The notes under the pieces were generated by a model that was not told the origin of the DNA, made no database searches, and saw only the letters and a list, made by a program, of their open reading frames with translations. The translations under genes and the position numbers were made by a program. From PWQG01 sp050486205 (GTDB taxonomy: Bacteria > Pseudomonadota > Gammaproteobacteria > Pseudomonadales > Pseudohongiellaceae): DNA of 64,000 nt. Location of the stretch: assembly GCA_050486205.1 (NCBI GenBank), contig JBJHCW010000001.1:62001-126000 (forward strand). The letters run 5' to 3'. How positions within the stretch are numbered: position 1 is the stretch's first letter; each line of letters begins with the position of its first letter. This document shows positions 8,415-16,797 of this stretch, piece by piece.

Positions 8415-8879
8415 TCACATCATCGACTGTTCATAGCGTTCCACTCCAATACGCTCGATCAGTCCGAGTTGGGTCTCCAGCCAGTCCACATGCTCTTCCT
8501 CGCTGGTAAGAATGGAGGACAACAGCTCCCGGCTGCCATAATCCTGGATGGATTCAGCGTAGGCGATGCCTTCGCGCAGATCGGGGATGGCCTTCATTTC
8601 CAGTTTGAGATCACACTCCAGCATCTCACGTGTGTGCTCACCAATCAGCAATTTGCCCAGGTTCTGCAGATTCGGCAGACCTTCCATAAACAGGATGCGT
8701 TCTACCAACTGATCGGCATGTTTCATCTCGTCAATGGACTCCTCGTACTCCTTGTCAGCCAACTTGCTGAAACCCCAGTCCTTGAACATGCGGGAATGCA
8801 GGAAGTACTGGTTGATGGCAACCAATTCGTTGCCAAGCGCCTTGTTCAGATGCTTGATCATGGTTTTATCAGCTTTCAT
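8415..8879 (-). CDS. bfr: Bacterioferritin
   Basis: A 154-residue haem-containing ferritin that oxidises and stores iron as a 24-mer cage. The ferroxidase ligands E18, E51 and H54 are present, with EEEHVDWLE supplying the later Glu/His pair. The haem axial ligand M52 lies in DEMKHAD. Length matches the family. A clear SD (AAAGGAG) precedes the ATG. The partner ferredoxin bfd lies upstream on the same strand, and a Fur-box-like sequence sits about 120 bases before the start. Confidence 0.96.
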   Translation of the reverse strand: MKADKTMIKHLNKALGNELVAINQYFLHSRMFKDWGFSKLADKEYEESIDEMKHADQLVERILFMEGLPNLQNLGKLLIGEHTREMLECDLKLEMKAIPDLREGIAYAESIQDYGSRELLSSILTSEEEHVDWLETQLGLIERIGVERYEQSMM

Positions 8880-9001
8880 GGTGACTGGCTCCTTTGGTCT
8901 CCGACTTCATTGCAACAGTCATGAGAATGCGCCAGAGCCCGCTACCCTGTCAAGGGTCGAAGCGGGAAATTTCGGCATAAGCCTATGAAAATAAAGAGAA
9001 A

Positions 9002-9020
9002 AGTAATGATAATGAAAGCG
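9002..9020 (-). promoter_or_regulatory. Fur-box-like sequence upstream of bfr
   Basis: TAATGATAATGAAAGCG contains one good half of the Fur consensus (GATAATGATAATCATTATC) and matches it at 11 of 19 positions. It lies between the bfd stop and the bfr start. It suggests iron control of bfr separate from bfd; the second half is poor. Confidence 0.4.
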
Positions 9021-9039
9021 ATTCGCAGTCGCACCCGAC

Positions 9040-9060
9040 GCAGGGCTCAGGCGGCCCTGC
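9040..9060 (-). terminator. Stem-loop at the bfd stop codon
   Basis: A perfect 7-bp inverted repeat (GCAGGGC 9040-9046, GCCCTGC 9054-9060) with a 7-nt loop spans the end of bfd. It has no T tract, so it may attenuate transcription or stabilise the mRNA between bfd and bfr rather than terminate strongly. Confidence 0.3.
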
Positions 9061-9250
9061 AGTCTGCTGCGTTGGTGAAGCCCACGGACCGCAGGCATTC
9101 GGAAACCACGTGGTTGGCATGTTTGCGACACTTGCCGCAATCAATGGCAACGCCGAGGCGTGCGCGCACCTCGGCCGGATCAAAGCAGCCGCTTTCGCAG
9201 ACCTCGCGGATCTCCCGCTCGGTCACTTGCTGGCAAATGCATACGTACAT
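9047..9250 (-). CDS. bfd: Bacterioferritin-associated ferredoxin
   Basis: A 67-residue [2Fe-2S] protein that reduces bacterioferritin to release stored iron. The four cluster cysteines are C4, C6, C38 and C41 (MYVCICQQVT, IDCGKC), the same positions as in E. coli Bfd. The frame is open nine codons further upstream, but the ATG at 9250 matches the family N terminus and has an SD (GAGGT). A good Fur-box match lies 70 bases upstream, as expected for a gene induced by iron starvation. bfr follows on the same strand. Confidence 0.95.
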   Translation of the reverse strand: MYVCICQQVTEREIREVCESGCFDPAEVRARLGVAIDCGKCRKHANHVVSECLRSVGFTNAADCRAA

Positions 9251-9319
9251 GTCAGCTACCTCACAGCTGCCTGGCAATCAGGTGACTGCCATATTTCCAG
9301 ATTCACCCGCAGTTTAAAT

Positions 9320-9338
9320 GCGAATGAGAATGATTGTC
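9320..9338 (-). promoter_or_regulatory. Fur box upstream of bfd
   Basis: GCGAATGAGAATGATTGTC matches the 19-bp Fur consensus at 14 positions, including the AATGA-n-AAT core and the ATT-n-TC arm. It sits about 70 bases before the bfd ATG, in the right place for iron-dependent repression. Confidence 0.65.
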
Positions 9339-9372
9339 AACTGCAGAATTGACTGAAATACATGAGTCATTG

Positions 9373-11721
9373 TCAGAGCGGCCAGACGCGCGGCATCAGC
9401 AGCGCAGCCACAGCAAAGACCACCACAGTCAGCGGCAGGCCCAGTTTCAGGAAATCGGTAAATCGATAGGCACCGGGACCCATGACCAGCACGTTGGCCG
9501 GGTGAGACACCGGGCTGGCAACACTGGCAGCTGCCGCGATGGCAACCGCCATCATGGCCGCCTGCGGCTCAACACCCAGCATGGTGCTGGTGCTCAGTGC
9601 AATGGGCGCCATCAAGACCACCAGTACCACCGTGGGCACAATGATGGTACCCAGCACAGTCAGCACATAAAGGCTGGCAATGGCGGCCCATGGTCCATAG
9701 GGTCCGGCATACAGCAACAGTATGTCGGCCAGGTATTGTGCTGTACCGGAGCTGTGCATGGCCACACCCATTGGCATCATGCCGGCAATCAGGAATATCG
9801 AGCGCCAATGAATGGACTTGTAGGCATCCTCCATGGTCAGGCAGCCAGTGAGCACCATCAGCGCCGCACCCAGAATGGCGGAGATATAGATAGGCATCAA
9901 TCCCAGCAGTGTCAGCAACACCACCGTGAGCATCAGGGCACCGGCAAGCGGCGCCTTGCTGGTGTCGGTATCCGGTACCGAGACCGGATTGAGCACAATC
10001 AGATCCGGGTTCTGATTCAGTTTGGCGAGATTTTTCAGCGGACCGACCAGCAGTATGGCGTCACCACGTTGCAATGGCATGTCGCGCAGGCCGGATCGAT
10101 AGGGCCTGTCGCCCCGCCACACTGCCGCCGGCTCCACCTGGTAGGTGTCGCGCAGTTTCAGATCCGCCACGGTTTTGCCCTGGATGGCCGTATGGGGATG
10201 GATGGTGACTTCCACCATATCGATCTTGCCTTGCTCGAACACACGCATGTAGGGCGTGGCATCATCCAGGATCTGCAGCTGCTGCAGCCCTCGCAAGGTA
10301 TCGAAATCATCAGGCCGGCCCTGCACCAGCAACAGGTCACCACCTTCTATTTTTTCCCCCGGCTTCAGGGGTCGCAGAAACTCACCACCACGAAATATGG
10401 CCATGAGGCGAAAGTCGAAGGCTTTGCCCAGGCGGGACTCACGCACCGTACTGCCAACCAGCGCTGCTTCACGGGGCACTTTCAGCACCAGCAATCGCTC
10501 GTCCAGCTGATACAGTTCCTGCACCCGGCCAGAAGTGAGCGGTTGCGGATCCGCATCCGGATAACGATCGATAATGGTTTTCAGCGCCTTTTCATCAGCC
10601 TGGACCAACAAGCGATCACCGGCGCGCAAGGCCCTGTCCTTCAGGCGCGTGCGCCGGATCTCCCCGCCATTGCGAATGGCGAGCAGCCAGGCGCCATAGC
10701 GCTTGTAGAAATCAGCTGGAATGACGGTACTGCCAATCACTGCCGACTGCTCTTTCACCTCGATTTCGTACAGCGCCGCGCCTTCCAGCAGCTTTTCGTG
10801 CAATATCGGGGCTTCGCGTTCGATGGACAACTCACTCCACTGACGCAGCACGGTGAAGCGATCCAGCCTGCCCTGTGCCAGCACAATGTCTCCGGCCTGA
10901 AGGCGCGTACTGGCCGATGGCAGAGCCTGGGTCTGCCCTGCCCGTGTCAGGGCAACAATCATCAGTCCGGCGGCAGAGGTCAGGCCGGTGTCGGCAATAC
11001 GTTTGCCCACCAGCAACGAGTCCTCCACCACACGCACTGCAAATATGCGTTCCTCAATACTGTAAAGGTGCCGCAAGTCCCTGCTTTTGCCGGATCGGGA
11101 CATGGGGTCGCGATCCGGCAACAGATAGGGACCAACCAGTGCAACAAATGCGGTGCCGGCAAGCAATATGGGTATGCCTATAGGTGCAAAATCGAAGAAT
11201 CCGAATTCGGGAAAGCCTGCTTCGCCCAGTGCAGCGCTGACCAGCAGGTTGGGCGGCGTGCCAATCAGGGTAAGCGATCCGCCCAACAGGCACCCAAAGG
11301 CCATGGGCATGAGCAGACGCGACGGCGCGATTTCACTCTGGCGCGCCACACCAACCACCACCGGCAGCAGCAGCGCTGCCACACCAATATTGTTCATGAA
11401 ACCGGACAATACACCGGCCAGCAGCATGAATGTGACAACAAGACGGACCTCACCGGTGCCGGCCACACCAATAACACGCCGGCCCAGCGCATCAGCAATA
11501 CCAGCCCTGGTCAGCCCCTCGCTGAGAATGAACATGGCCCAGACAGTGATCACCGCCGGATGGCTGAAGCCTGCTATGGCCTCTTCGGCTCCAACAAGTC
11601 CGGTGATGGCCAGCACACACAGTACAAGCAGGGCCACCACGTCCATGCGAACCCAGTTGGTAGCAAACAGCAGCATGGCCATCCCCAGAATGGCCAGTAC
11701 CATGATGATGTCCAGGTTCAC
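9373..11721 (-). CDS. SLC13-family permease with four RCK_C domains
   Basis: A 782-residue inner-membrane transporter. Residues about 1-205 form the first membrane block with the hallmark FMNNIGVAALLLPVVVG and SLTLIGTPPNLLVSAAL. About 215-560 is a cytosolic insert in which I count four TrkA-C/RCK_C-like repeats, each ending in an L-x-x-GD-x-(I/L)-L-(A/V) motif. About 575-782 is the second membrane block. Family members carry dicarboxylates, sulfate or other anions with Na+; the substrate is not evident. The RCK_C repeats probably bind a regulatory ligand. I chose the GTG at 11721 because GAGG lies seven bases before it. It follows the esterase gene closely. Confidence 0.88.
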   Translation of the reverse strand: MNLDIIMVLAILGMAMLLFATNWVRMDVVALLVLCVLAITGLVGAEEAIAGFSHPAVITVWAMFILSEGLTRAGIADALGRRVIGVAGTGEVRLVVTFMLLAGVLSGFMNNIGVAALLLPVVVGVARQSEIAPSRLLMPMAFGCLLGGSLTLIGTPPNLLVSAALGEAGFPEFGFFDFAPIGIPILLAGTAFVALVGPYLLPDRDPMSRSGKSRDLRHLYSIEERIFAVRVVEDSLLVGKRIADTGLTSAAGLMIVALTRAGQTQALPSASTRLQAGDIVLAQGRLDRFTVLRQWSELSIEREAPILHEKLLEGAALYEIEVKEQSAVIGSTVIPADFYKRYGAWLLAIRNGGEIRRTRLKDRALRAGDRLLVQADEKALKTIIDRYPDADPQPLTSGRVQELYQLDERLLVLKVPREAALVGSTVRESRLGKAFDFRLMAIFRGGEFLRPLKPGEKIEGGDLLLVQGRPDDFDTLRGLQQLQILDDATPYMRVFEQGKIDMVEVTIHPHTAIQGKTVADLKLRDTYQVEPAAVWRGDRPYRSGLRDMPLQRGDAILLVGPLKNLAKLNQNPDLIVLNPVSVPDTDTSKAPLAGALMLTVVLLTLLGLMPIYISAILGAALMVLTGCLTMEDAYKSIHWRSIFLIAGMMPMGVAMHSSGTAQYLADILLLYAGPYGPWAAIASLYVLTVLGTIIVPTVVLVVLMAPIALSTSTMLGVEPQAAMMAVAIAAAASVASPVSHPANVLVMGPGAYRFTDFLKLGLPLTVVVFAVAALLMPRVWPL

Positions 11722-11730
11722 CAATCAGCC

Positions 11731-12969
11731 TCAGGGCAGTCGATGGTTTTTGAGATGTTCCCAGATGTGCTCGGTGGCATCGATATGCTGGGACGTGAGC
11801 CCGACTGTAATCAGACTGGCATACTGGTACTTGCCCGGCCAGGTATGACCACCCTCCTCGATTCGGTAGAAAATGACCTCGGCGCCGTTTTCACCACCGT
11901 CGTAGTGGAAACGGGTGATGCGAGTGGGATCATCTTCCGTGGCCTGCCAGTTGTTGACCAGCGGGCGCCTGTCTGTACCCATTCGTGTGTTCAGGTGCGC
12001 CAGTGTGTCATACAGGCGCGGGCCATAGCCGGTGTCCTGATTGCCGTAGAACCAGACCACGGTCATCGGTCGCGGGAACTCCATGTCCAGGGCCGACGCA
12101 ATACCCGACGCTACCGGCGCAACGGCCGCAATACGATCAGACAACTCATTGGCAAGGGTAATGGATGCATTGCCACCCATGGAAATGCCGGAGGCGTACA
12201 CACGACTCTCGTCGACATGATAGTTCTCGATCATTCGATCCAGTATGGCTGATGTGAAATCGGCCACGCCCGGCGTCTGGAACGTTCCTCTTGCGTTGAC
12301 ACCATAGTCGGGGGTCACCAGAATGAAACCCTCGCGCTCAGCCACCCTGTGAAAATCGCTGTACACCATCTGGCCAAGGCCGTAGGAACCGGCGCCGTGA
12401 AAGGAAAACATGACTGGCACCGGGTCTCCGGACTGATAGCTGCTGGGCACATAGTACTGATAGGTGCGCTCGGTATCACCAAAACGCATGGACTCACTGA
12501 CATAGCGGCCCGGCTGATCGAAAACCGAGCGGTCATTGATATCCAGCAGGCCAGCGGCACCCACTGACACCCGGGCGCGGAGCTGAAGACGCAGCGACGG
12601 GTCGCGATGTGTCACCCCTTCGGGCAGCCCGAACGTGGCGGTGAATTCATAGGCACCGCGTACCTCGGGTTCATAGGGTTGACGCACAATATTTTCACCG
12701 CGCCCGGTCTGCACGTATTCACTGACATTCCAGTGCAGATTGACGGTTTCATGCTGGCCGTTGTCCAGGGTAATGGTGGTAGTGGCCGGCAGTCGGGCAA
12801 TCACGTCGGACAAAGGTGTACCGTAGTCCACATTGATATCATCAACCTGCGCGATACCACTGATGGCGGCTGCGTCTGCTGCCGATATGCCGATCATTGC
12901 GCCAGTCGCTGCGCCCAGGGCCAGATATATCGCCGCCACTGCAGTCACGGTGCTGATTCGCTTTTTCAT
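11731..12969 (-). CDS. Exported PHB-depolymerase-like esterase
   Basis: A 412-residue protein with a signal peptide (VTAVAAIYLALGAATGAM...ADAAA). An Ig-like domain (about 35-100: VDDINVDYGTPLSDVIARLP, a Big_4-type opening) is followed by an alpha/beta-hydrolase of the LpqC/PHB-depolymerase family. The catalytic serine is in GISMGG, the aspartate in YGNQDTG and the histidine in EEGGHTWPG; the oxyanion segment is FSFHGAG. It should hydrolyse an extracellular or periplasmic ester such as polyhydroxybutyrate oligomers or a feruloyl ester. The ATG at 12969 has an AGGAGG nine bases upstream. The adjacent acetoacetyl-CoA synthetase supports a hydroxybutyrate role. Confidence 0.82.
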   Translation of the reverse strand: MKKRISTVTAVAAIYLALGAATGAMIGISAADAAAISGIAQVDDINVDYGTPLSDVIARLPATTTITLDNGQHETVNLHWNVSEYVQTGRGENIVRQPYEPEVRGAYEFTATFGLPEGVTHRDPSLRLQLRARVSVGAAGLLDINDRSVFDQPGRYVSESMRFGDTERTYQYYVPSSYQSGDPVPVMFSFHGAGSYGLGQMVYSDFHRVAEREGFILVTPDYGVNARGTFQTPGVADFTSAILDRMIENYHVDESRVYASGISMGGNASITLANELSDRIAAVAPVASGIASALDMEFPRPMTVVWFYGNQDTGYGPRLYDTLAHLNTRMGTDRRPLVNNWQATEDDPTRITRFHYDGGENGAEVIFYRIEEGGHTWPGKYQYASLITVGLTSQHIDATEHIWEHLKNHRLP

Positions 12970-13013
12970 GGGCTGGAACCTCCTGCTTGTCATATCCGCT
13001 CTCATTGTGTCGG

Positions 13014-15149
13014 TCAATCCTGGTCCTGATCCATCAGAGCGGTGCTGCGCGCCAGGGCAAAGTCCCTGTACCAGGTCACCGCATCCGGATTGACCATTGA
13101 ACCGCGATTGATGGCTTGCTTTTCGTCGTGCCCCAACAGTATACGCTTTATCGGCACTTCCATTTTCTTGCCCGACAATGTGCGAGGAATGGTGGGCGCC
13201 GCAATGATGGCATCGGGCACGTGACGCGCTGACAGACGCGTGCGGATCGCGGCGGCAAGCGACTGGCGAAGCGCATCAGACACACCGGTTGACTGTTCGT
13301 CGGATTTGCCCTGAGCAGCTGCCCGCCCGGCCACCGCCGCGGCCACGCAAGGGCCACGCGGGGGCACCTCACCCTCACTGTCCGGATGCCTAAGCACCAG
13401 AAACAACACCATGAACGATTCCCGATCCCGGTACTCCAGATCAATGACCAGGGAGTCCAGTACCGCGTCGGATTCTTCCACCACCCGATAGATTTCGCTG
13501 GTGCCCATCCGGATGCCGTGCCGGTTGATGGTCGAATCAGAGCGGCCGTAAATGATGCCGGTGACTGACTCGGGACGCTTGATGAATCTCACCCAGTCAC
13601 CGTGACGCCAGACCCCCGGCCAGGTATCAAAGTAACTGTCGTGATAACGCCTGCCGTCCTCGTCGCCCCAGAAATACAGCGGCATGGACGGTATCGGACG
13701 GGTCATCACCAGTTCGCCCAGTTCGTCGTAAACCACTTCACCCGCCTCGTTGAACGCAAAGGCGGCCACGCCCAGTTCCCGGCACTGCATCTCGCCCGGA
13801 TAGATTGGCAGGGTGGACGATGAGTTCAGAAAACAGGCAGCCGGATCGGTGCCTCCGGAAATACATGCCAGCCGGATATCATCACTGACACATTCGTAAA
13901 CCCAGTGGTATCCGTCCTCGGTCAGCGGCGAGCCGGTACAACCCAGCGTGCGCAGTGCTGACAGATCAAAATCCTTGCCTGGCCGGATGCCGTCCTTCAT
14001 GCACAGTGAGATAAAAGCCGGGCTGGTGCCAAACGAATTGACCTTTTCGCGCTCTACAAAACGCCAGAGTGTGGACACATCCGGATAACCCGGATTGCCG
14101 TCGTAGAACAGCACCGTCACACCATTGATCAGGCCATTGATCACCGAATTGAACATGATCCAGTTGGGCGTGGTATACCAGAATGCACGATCGCCGGCCT
14201 GGGCATCACCATGGATCAGGCCCGACTTCAGCGTCTGCATGACAATGCCGCCATGGCCGTGAACGATGGGTTTGGGTATGCCCGTAGTGCCGGAGGAATA
14301 AACAATCCAGAGCGGATGATCAAAAGGCACCGGCTCAAACAGCGGCGGGTGTTCCTGCCTTGCCAGGGCGTCGGGCATGAGAACAAGCCTGACTTTCCGA
14401 CCCGCAATACGTGCCAGCTCTTCCTCGTTGAAATCTGTCTCACTGTCCAGGTAAGGCTGAAAAACAACAGCCTCTACTGACGGAAGGTCTCGCACGATCT
14501 CCGCCACCGTCTCACAACGATCCACTTCCCTGGCACCATAACGATATCCATCAACAGCGAACAGTACCCGGGGTTCGATCTGACCAAAACGGTCAACCAC
14601 GCCGGTTGTGCCCAGATCCGTTGCCGTACAGGACCAGATTGCCCCCATGCCGGTGACTGCAAGCATGGCGATGACCGCTTCGGGAACAGCGGGCATGTAG
14701 GCCACTGCCCGGTCGCCGGTCTGCAGGCCCAGTTCCCGCAGTACCGCCTGCAGCGAACCGACCTGTGCGTTCAACTCACGCCAGCTGATCTCGCCGCGGC
14801 CCCGCGTCTGGCTGTCGTGAATCACTGCAGGGGTGTCGGCCAGCGTCGGATCATCGGCATGGGCCAGGGCGTTCTCGGCGTAGTTGAGTGTGGCACCCGG
14901 AAACCAGCGTGCACCCGGCATGGTATCGTCGGCCAGCACCTGTGTATGACGGCTGTGATGCACTGGCTGCGCATAGTCCCAGATCGACTGCCAGAACGCT
15001 TCCAGATCGGTAATTGACCACTGCCACAGGGATTCAAAGTCGTCAAACGCCAGGCCGCGTTCTGATTTTAGCCATGCCTGATATCGTGTGATGCCGGCCT
15101 CTGCCTTACGTTGTTCGGTAGGTACCCATATTGGGGTAGGTGCTGCCAT
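13014..15149 (-). CDS. Acetoacetate-CoA ligase (acetoacetyl-CoA synthetase)
   Basis: A 711-residue adenylate-forming enzyme activating acetoacetate to acetoacetyl-CoA with ATP. The P-loop is YSSGTTGIPKPIVHGHGG, the hinge motif GRSDSTINRHGIRMG, and the catalytic lysine lies in PRTLSGKKMEVP. The N terminus (WSITDLEAFWQSIWDY, PGARWFPGATLNYAENAL) is typical of acetoacetyl-CoA synthetases. It is about 55 residues longer than usual because of an alanine-rich insert near residue 610 (PCVAAAVAGRAAAQGK). Upstream of and in line with the esterase gene (44-base gap), which suggests a route from (poly)hydroxybutyrate to acetyl-CoA. Confidence 0.93.
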   Translation of the reverse strand: MAAPTPIWVPTEQRKAEAGITRYQAWLKSERGLAFDDFESLWQWSITDLEAFWQSIWDYAQPVHHSRHTQVLADDTMPGARWFPGATLNYAENALAHADDPTLADTPAVIHDSQTRGRGEISWRELNAQVGSLQAVLRELGLQTGDRAVAYMPAVPEAVIAMLAVTGMGAIWSCTATDLGTTGVVDRFGQIEPRVLFAVDGYRYGAREVDRCETVAEIVRDLPSVEAVVFQPYLDSETDFNEEELARIAGRKVRLVLMPDALARQEHPPLFEPVPFDHPLWIVYSSGTTGIPKPIVHGHGGIVMQTLKSGLIHGDAQAGDRAFWYTTPNWIMFNSVINGLINGVTVLFYDGNPGYPDVSTLWRFVEREKVNSFGTSPAFISLCMKDGIRPGKDFDLSALRTLGCTGSPLTEDGYHWVYECVSDDIRLACISGGTDPAACFLNSSSTLPIYPGEMQCRELGVAAFAFNEAGEVVYDELGELVMTRPIPSMPLYFWGDEDGRRYHDSYFDTWPGVWRHGDWVRFIKRPESVTGIIYGRSDSTINRHGIRMGTSEIYRVVEESDAVLDSLVIDLEYRDRESFMVLFLVLRHPDSEGEVPPRGPCVAAAVAGRAAAQGKSDEQSTGVSDALRQSLAAAIRTRLSARHVPDAIIAAPTIPRTLSGKKMEVPIKRILLGHDEKQAINRGSMVNPDAVTWYRDFALARSTALMDQDQD

Positions 15150-15261
15150 ACGTGCCTCGGATCATTTTATTATGGGTCATTATCACACGACTTGGACACG
15201 CTGGCACATGGGAGTAGACTCGTCAGTCAATCAACAAAAAACAACAACAGGTGAGCAGACC

Positions 15262-16761
15262 ATGAAATTCCTGAGGCCTTTCACACGTACCGCCGCTATC
15301 ACCGGCGCAGTCTCAGCCTGTCTTCTGATTGCCCTCCAGTCCTGCTCGGAGCCGGCACAATCGCCGCACCCCCCCTTGCCCACTCCGGCCCCGGTGGTGG
15401 CAGAGCCGGAACAGGAAATGGACGAACAGACTTTGCTGAACCTTCGCATCAATCTGGGCAGCAGCGCCAAGCGACTATGTTCTTCGGTGCTGGTGTCCGG
15501 ACGCAGTGTCAACGATGTCATGAATGATGAACTCAACAACCCGGCCCTGTCCGATGTCGAATTTGTTATCTCTGACGCCGGTGTGACGGCCAGTGTCACC
15601 GGCAACTCGGCACAGGCCATCTACCGCCCCGGTATCGGTTGTACCCTGCTGGTGGATGAAAACGCGGACACACTGATGGCAGCTTTTGACCCGGCAAGAC
15701 TGATTCAGCCTGCTGCGGCCGGTGACGCAGAATGGCCGCTGGGTGATCGCGTGAGCCTGCCAGAGCCTGATTCAGGCTCAGTGCCGGGCATTGATCTGGT
15801 GGCGGTAAATGCCGCTGTGGATCAGACTTTCCAGGACATGCAACCGGATCAGAACATCCGTACCCGCGCCGTGGTGATTGTGCACCGTGGCCGTATCATT
15901 GCCGAGCGCTACGCCGAGCCATTCGATGCCGACACCCCCCAGCTTGGCTGGTCAATGGCCAAGACCGTCACCGCCGCCCTGACTGGCATGATGGAAGCGG
16001 ACGGCCTTCTGGATATCAGTGCTCCGGCGCCGGTCCCCGAATGGCAGATAAGCGGCGATCCACGGGGCGAGATCAGCCACGAACAGCTTCTGCAGATGTC
16101 CAGCGGGCTGGCCTTCTCCGAAGTCTATACCGCCGGCTCCATGTCCGATGTCATCCTGATGCTTTACACCACCGGGGACACCGGCGGATTTGCTGCCAGC
16201 CAGCCGCTGGCACATGATCCTGGCACCCATTTCTACTATTCCAGTGGCACCAGCAACATCATAGCCCGCCTGCAGCGGGACCTGTTCGAAGACTGGCACG
16301 ACTACCTGAACTACCCCAGGCAGCGCCTGTTCAATCCACTGGGTATGCGGTCGGCAGTTCTGGAGCCAGATGAAAGTGGCACCTTTGTCGGTTCCTCTTA
16401 CATGTACGCCACGCCACGCGACTGGGCCCGGTTCGGGCTGCTTTACCTGCAGGATGGTGTGTGGAACGGTGAACGCCTGCTACCCGAGGGATTTGTTGAA
16501 CGATCCGTGACACCGGCCGCGGCGCCGGAACGGGGCCAGTACGGCTATCAGGTCTGGCTCAATGCGGGCGCGCCTGAAGAGATCGCCAACCGGGTGCAGC
16601 CGTCATTGCCGGAAACCATGTACTACCTGTCCGGTTTTGAGGGGCAGAACATTCTGATATTTCCCGAGCAGGATCTGATTGTGCTGCGCATGGGACTGAC
16701 CACCAGCGGACCACGCCCGGTCTGGGAACTGGCGGAGCGGGTACTGGCGGCAATGGAGTAA
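15262..16761 (+). CDS. Class C beta-lactamase-like serine hydrolase lipoprotein
   Basis: A 499-residue exported protein. The N terminus is a lipoprotein signal ending in LIALQSC, followed by a proline-rich linker and an N-terminal domain of about 120 residues of unknown type. The catalytic domain (about 180-499) is of the beta-lactamase/transpeptidase fold: SxxK is SMAK in GWSMAKTVTAALTG, and the YxN position is YSS in FYYSSGTSN. Such proteins are esterases, D-aminopeptidases or 6-aminohexanoate-dimer-hydrolase-like enzymes rather than true beta-lactamases. The upstream frame extension is not needed; the ATG at 15262 starts the signal peptide. Confidence 0.8.
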   Translation: MKFLRPFTRTAAITGAVSACLLIALQSCSEPAQSPHPPLPTPAPVVAEPEQEMDEQTLLNLRINLGSSAKRLCSSVLVSGRSVNDVMNDELNNPALSDVEFVISDAGVTASVTGNSAQAIYRPGIGCTLLVDENADTLMAAFDPARLIQPAAAGDAEWPLGDRVSLPEPDSGSVPGIDLVAVNAAVDQTFQDMQPDQNIRTRAVVIVHRGRIIAERYAEPFDADTPQLGWSMAKTVTAALTGMMEADGLLDISAPAPVPEWQISGDPRGEISHEQLLQMSSGLAFSEVYTAGSMSDVILMLYTTGDTGGFAASQPLAHDPGTHFYYSSGTSNIIARLQRDLFEDWHDYLNYPRQRLFNPLGMRSAVLEPDESGTFVGSSYMYATPRDWARFGLLYLQDGVWNGERLLPEGFVERSVTPAAAPERGQYGYQVWLNAGAPEEIANRVQPSLPETMYYLSGFEGQNILIFPEQDLIVLRMGLTTSGPRPVWELAERVLAAME

Positions 16762-16762
16762 C

Positions 16763-16797
16763 AGCGGCAGATGCTTGCCCATCCGGTCTCTGCCGCT
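16763..16797. terminator. Bidirectional stem-loop between convergent genes
   Basis: A perfect 9-bp inverted repeat (AGCGGCAGA 16763-16771, TCTGCCGCT 16789-16797) with a 17-nt loop occupies the whole gap between the hydrolase stop and the FAH stop. There is no T tract. Its position suggests a shared terminator. Confidence 0.4.

Noticed and set aside
9334..12252. Plus-strand ORF of 972 codons across the SLC13 and esterase genes
   Set aside because: It is His/Gln-rich antisense reading of two genes with clear motifs, a typical GC-rich shadow frame.
15262..16761. A true class C beta-lactamase (antibiotic resistance gene)
   Set aside because: It has SxxK but YSS instead of the YxN typical of AmpC, no clear KTG, and a lipoprotein anchor with an extra N-terminal domain; esterase-type relatives fit better.
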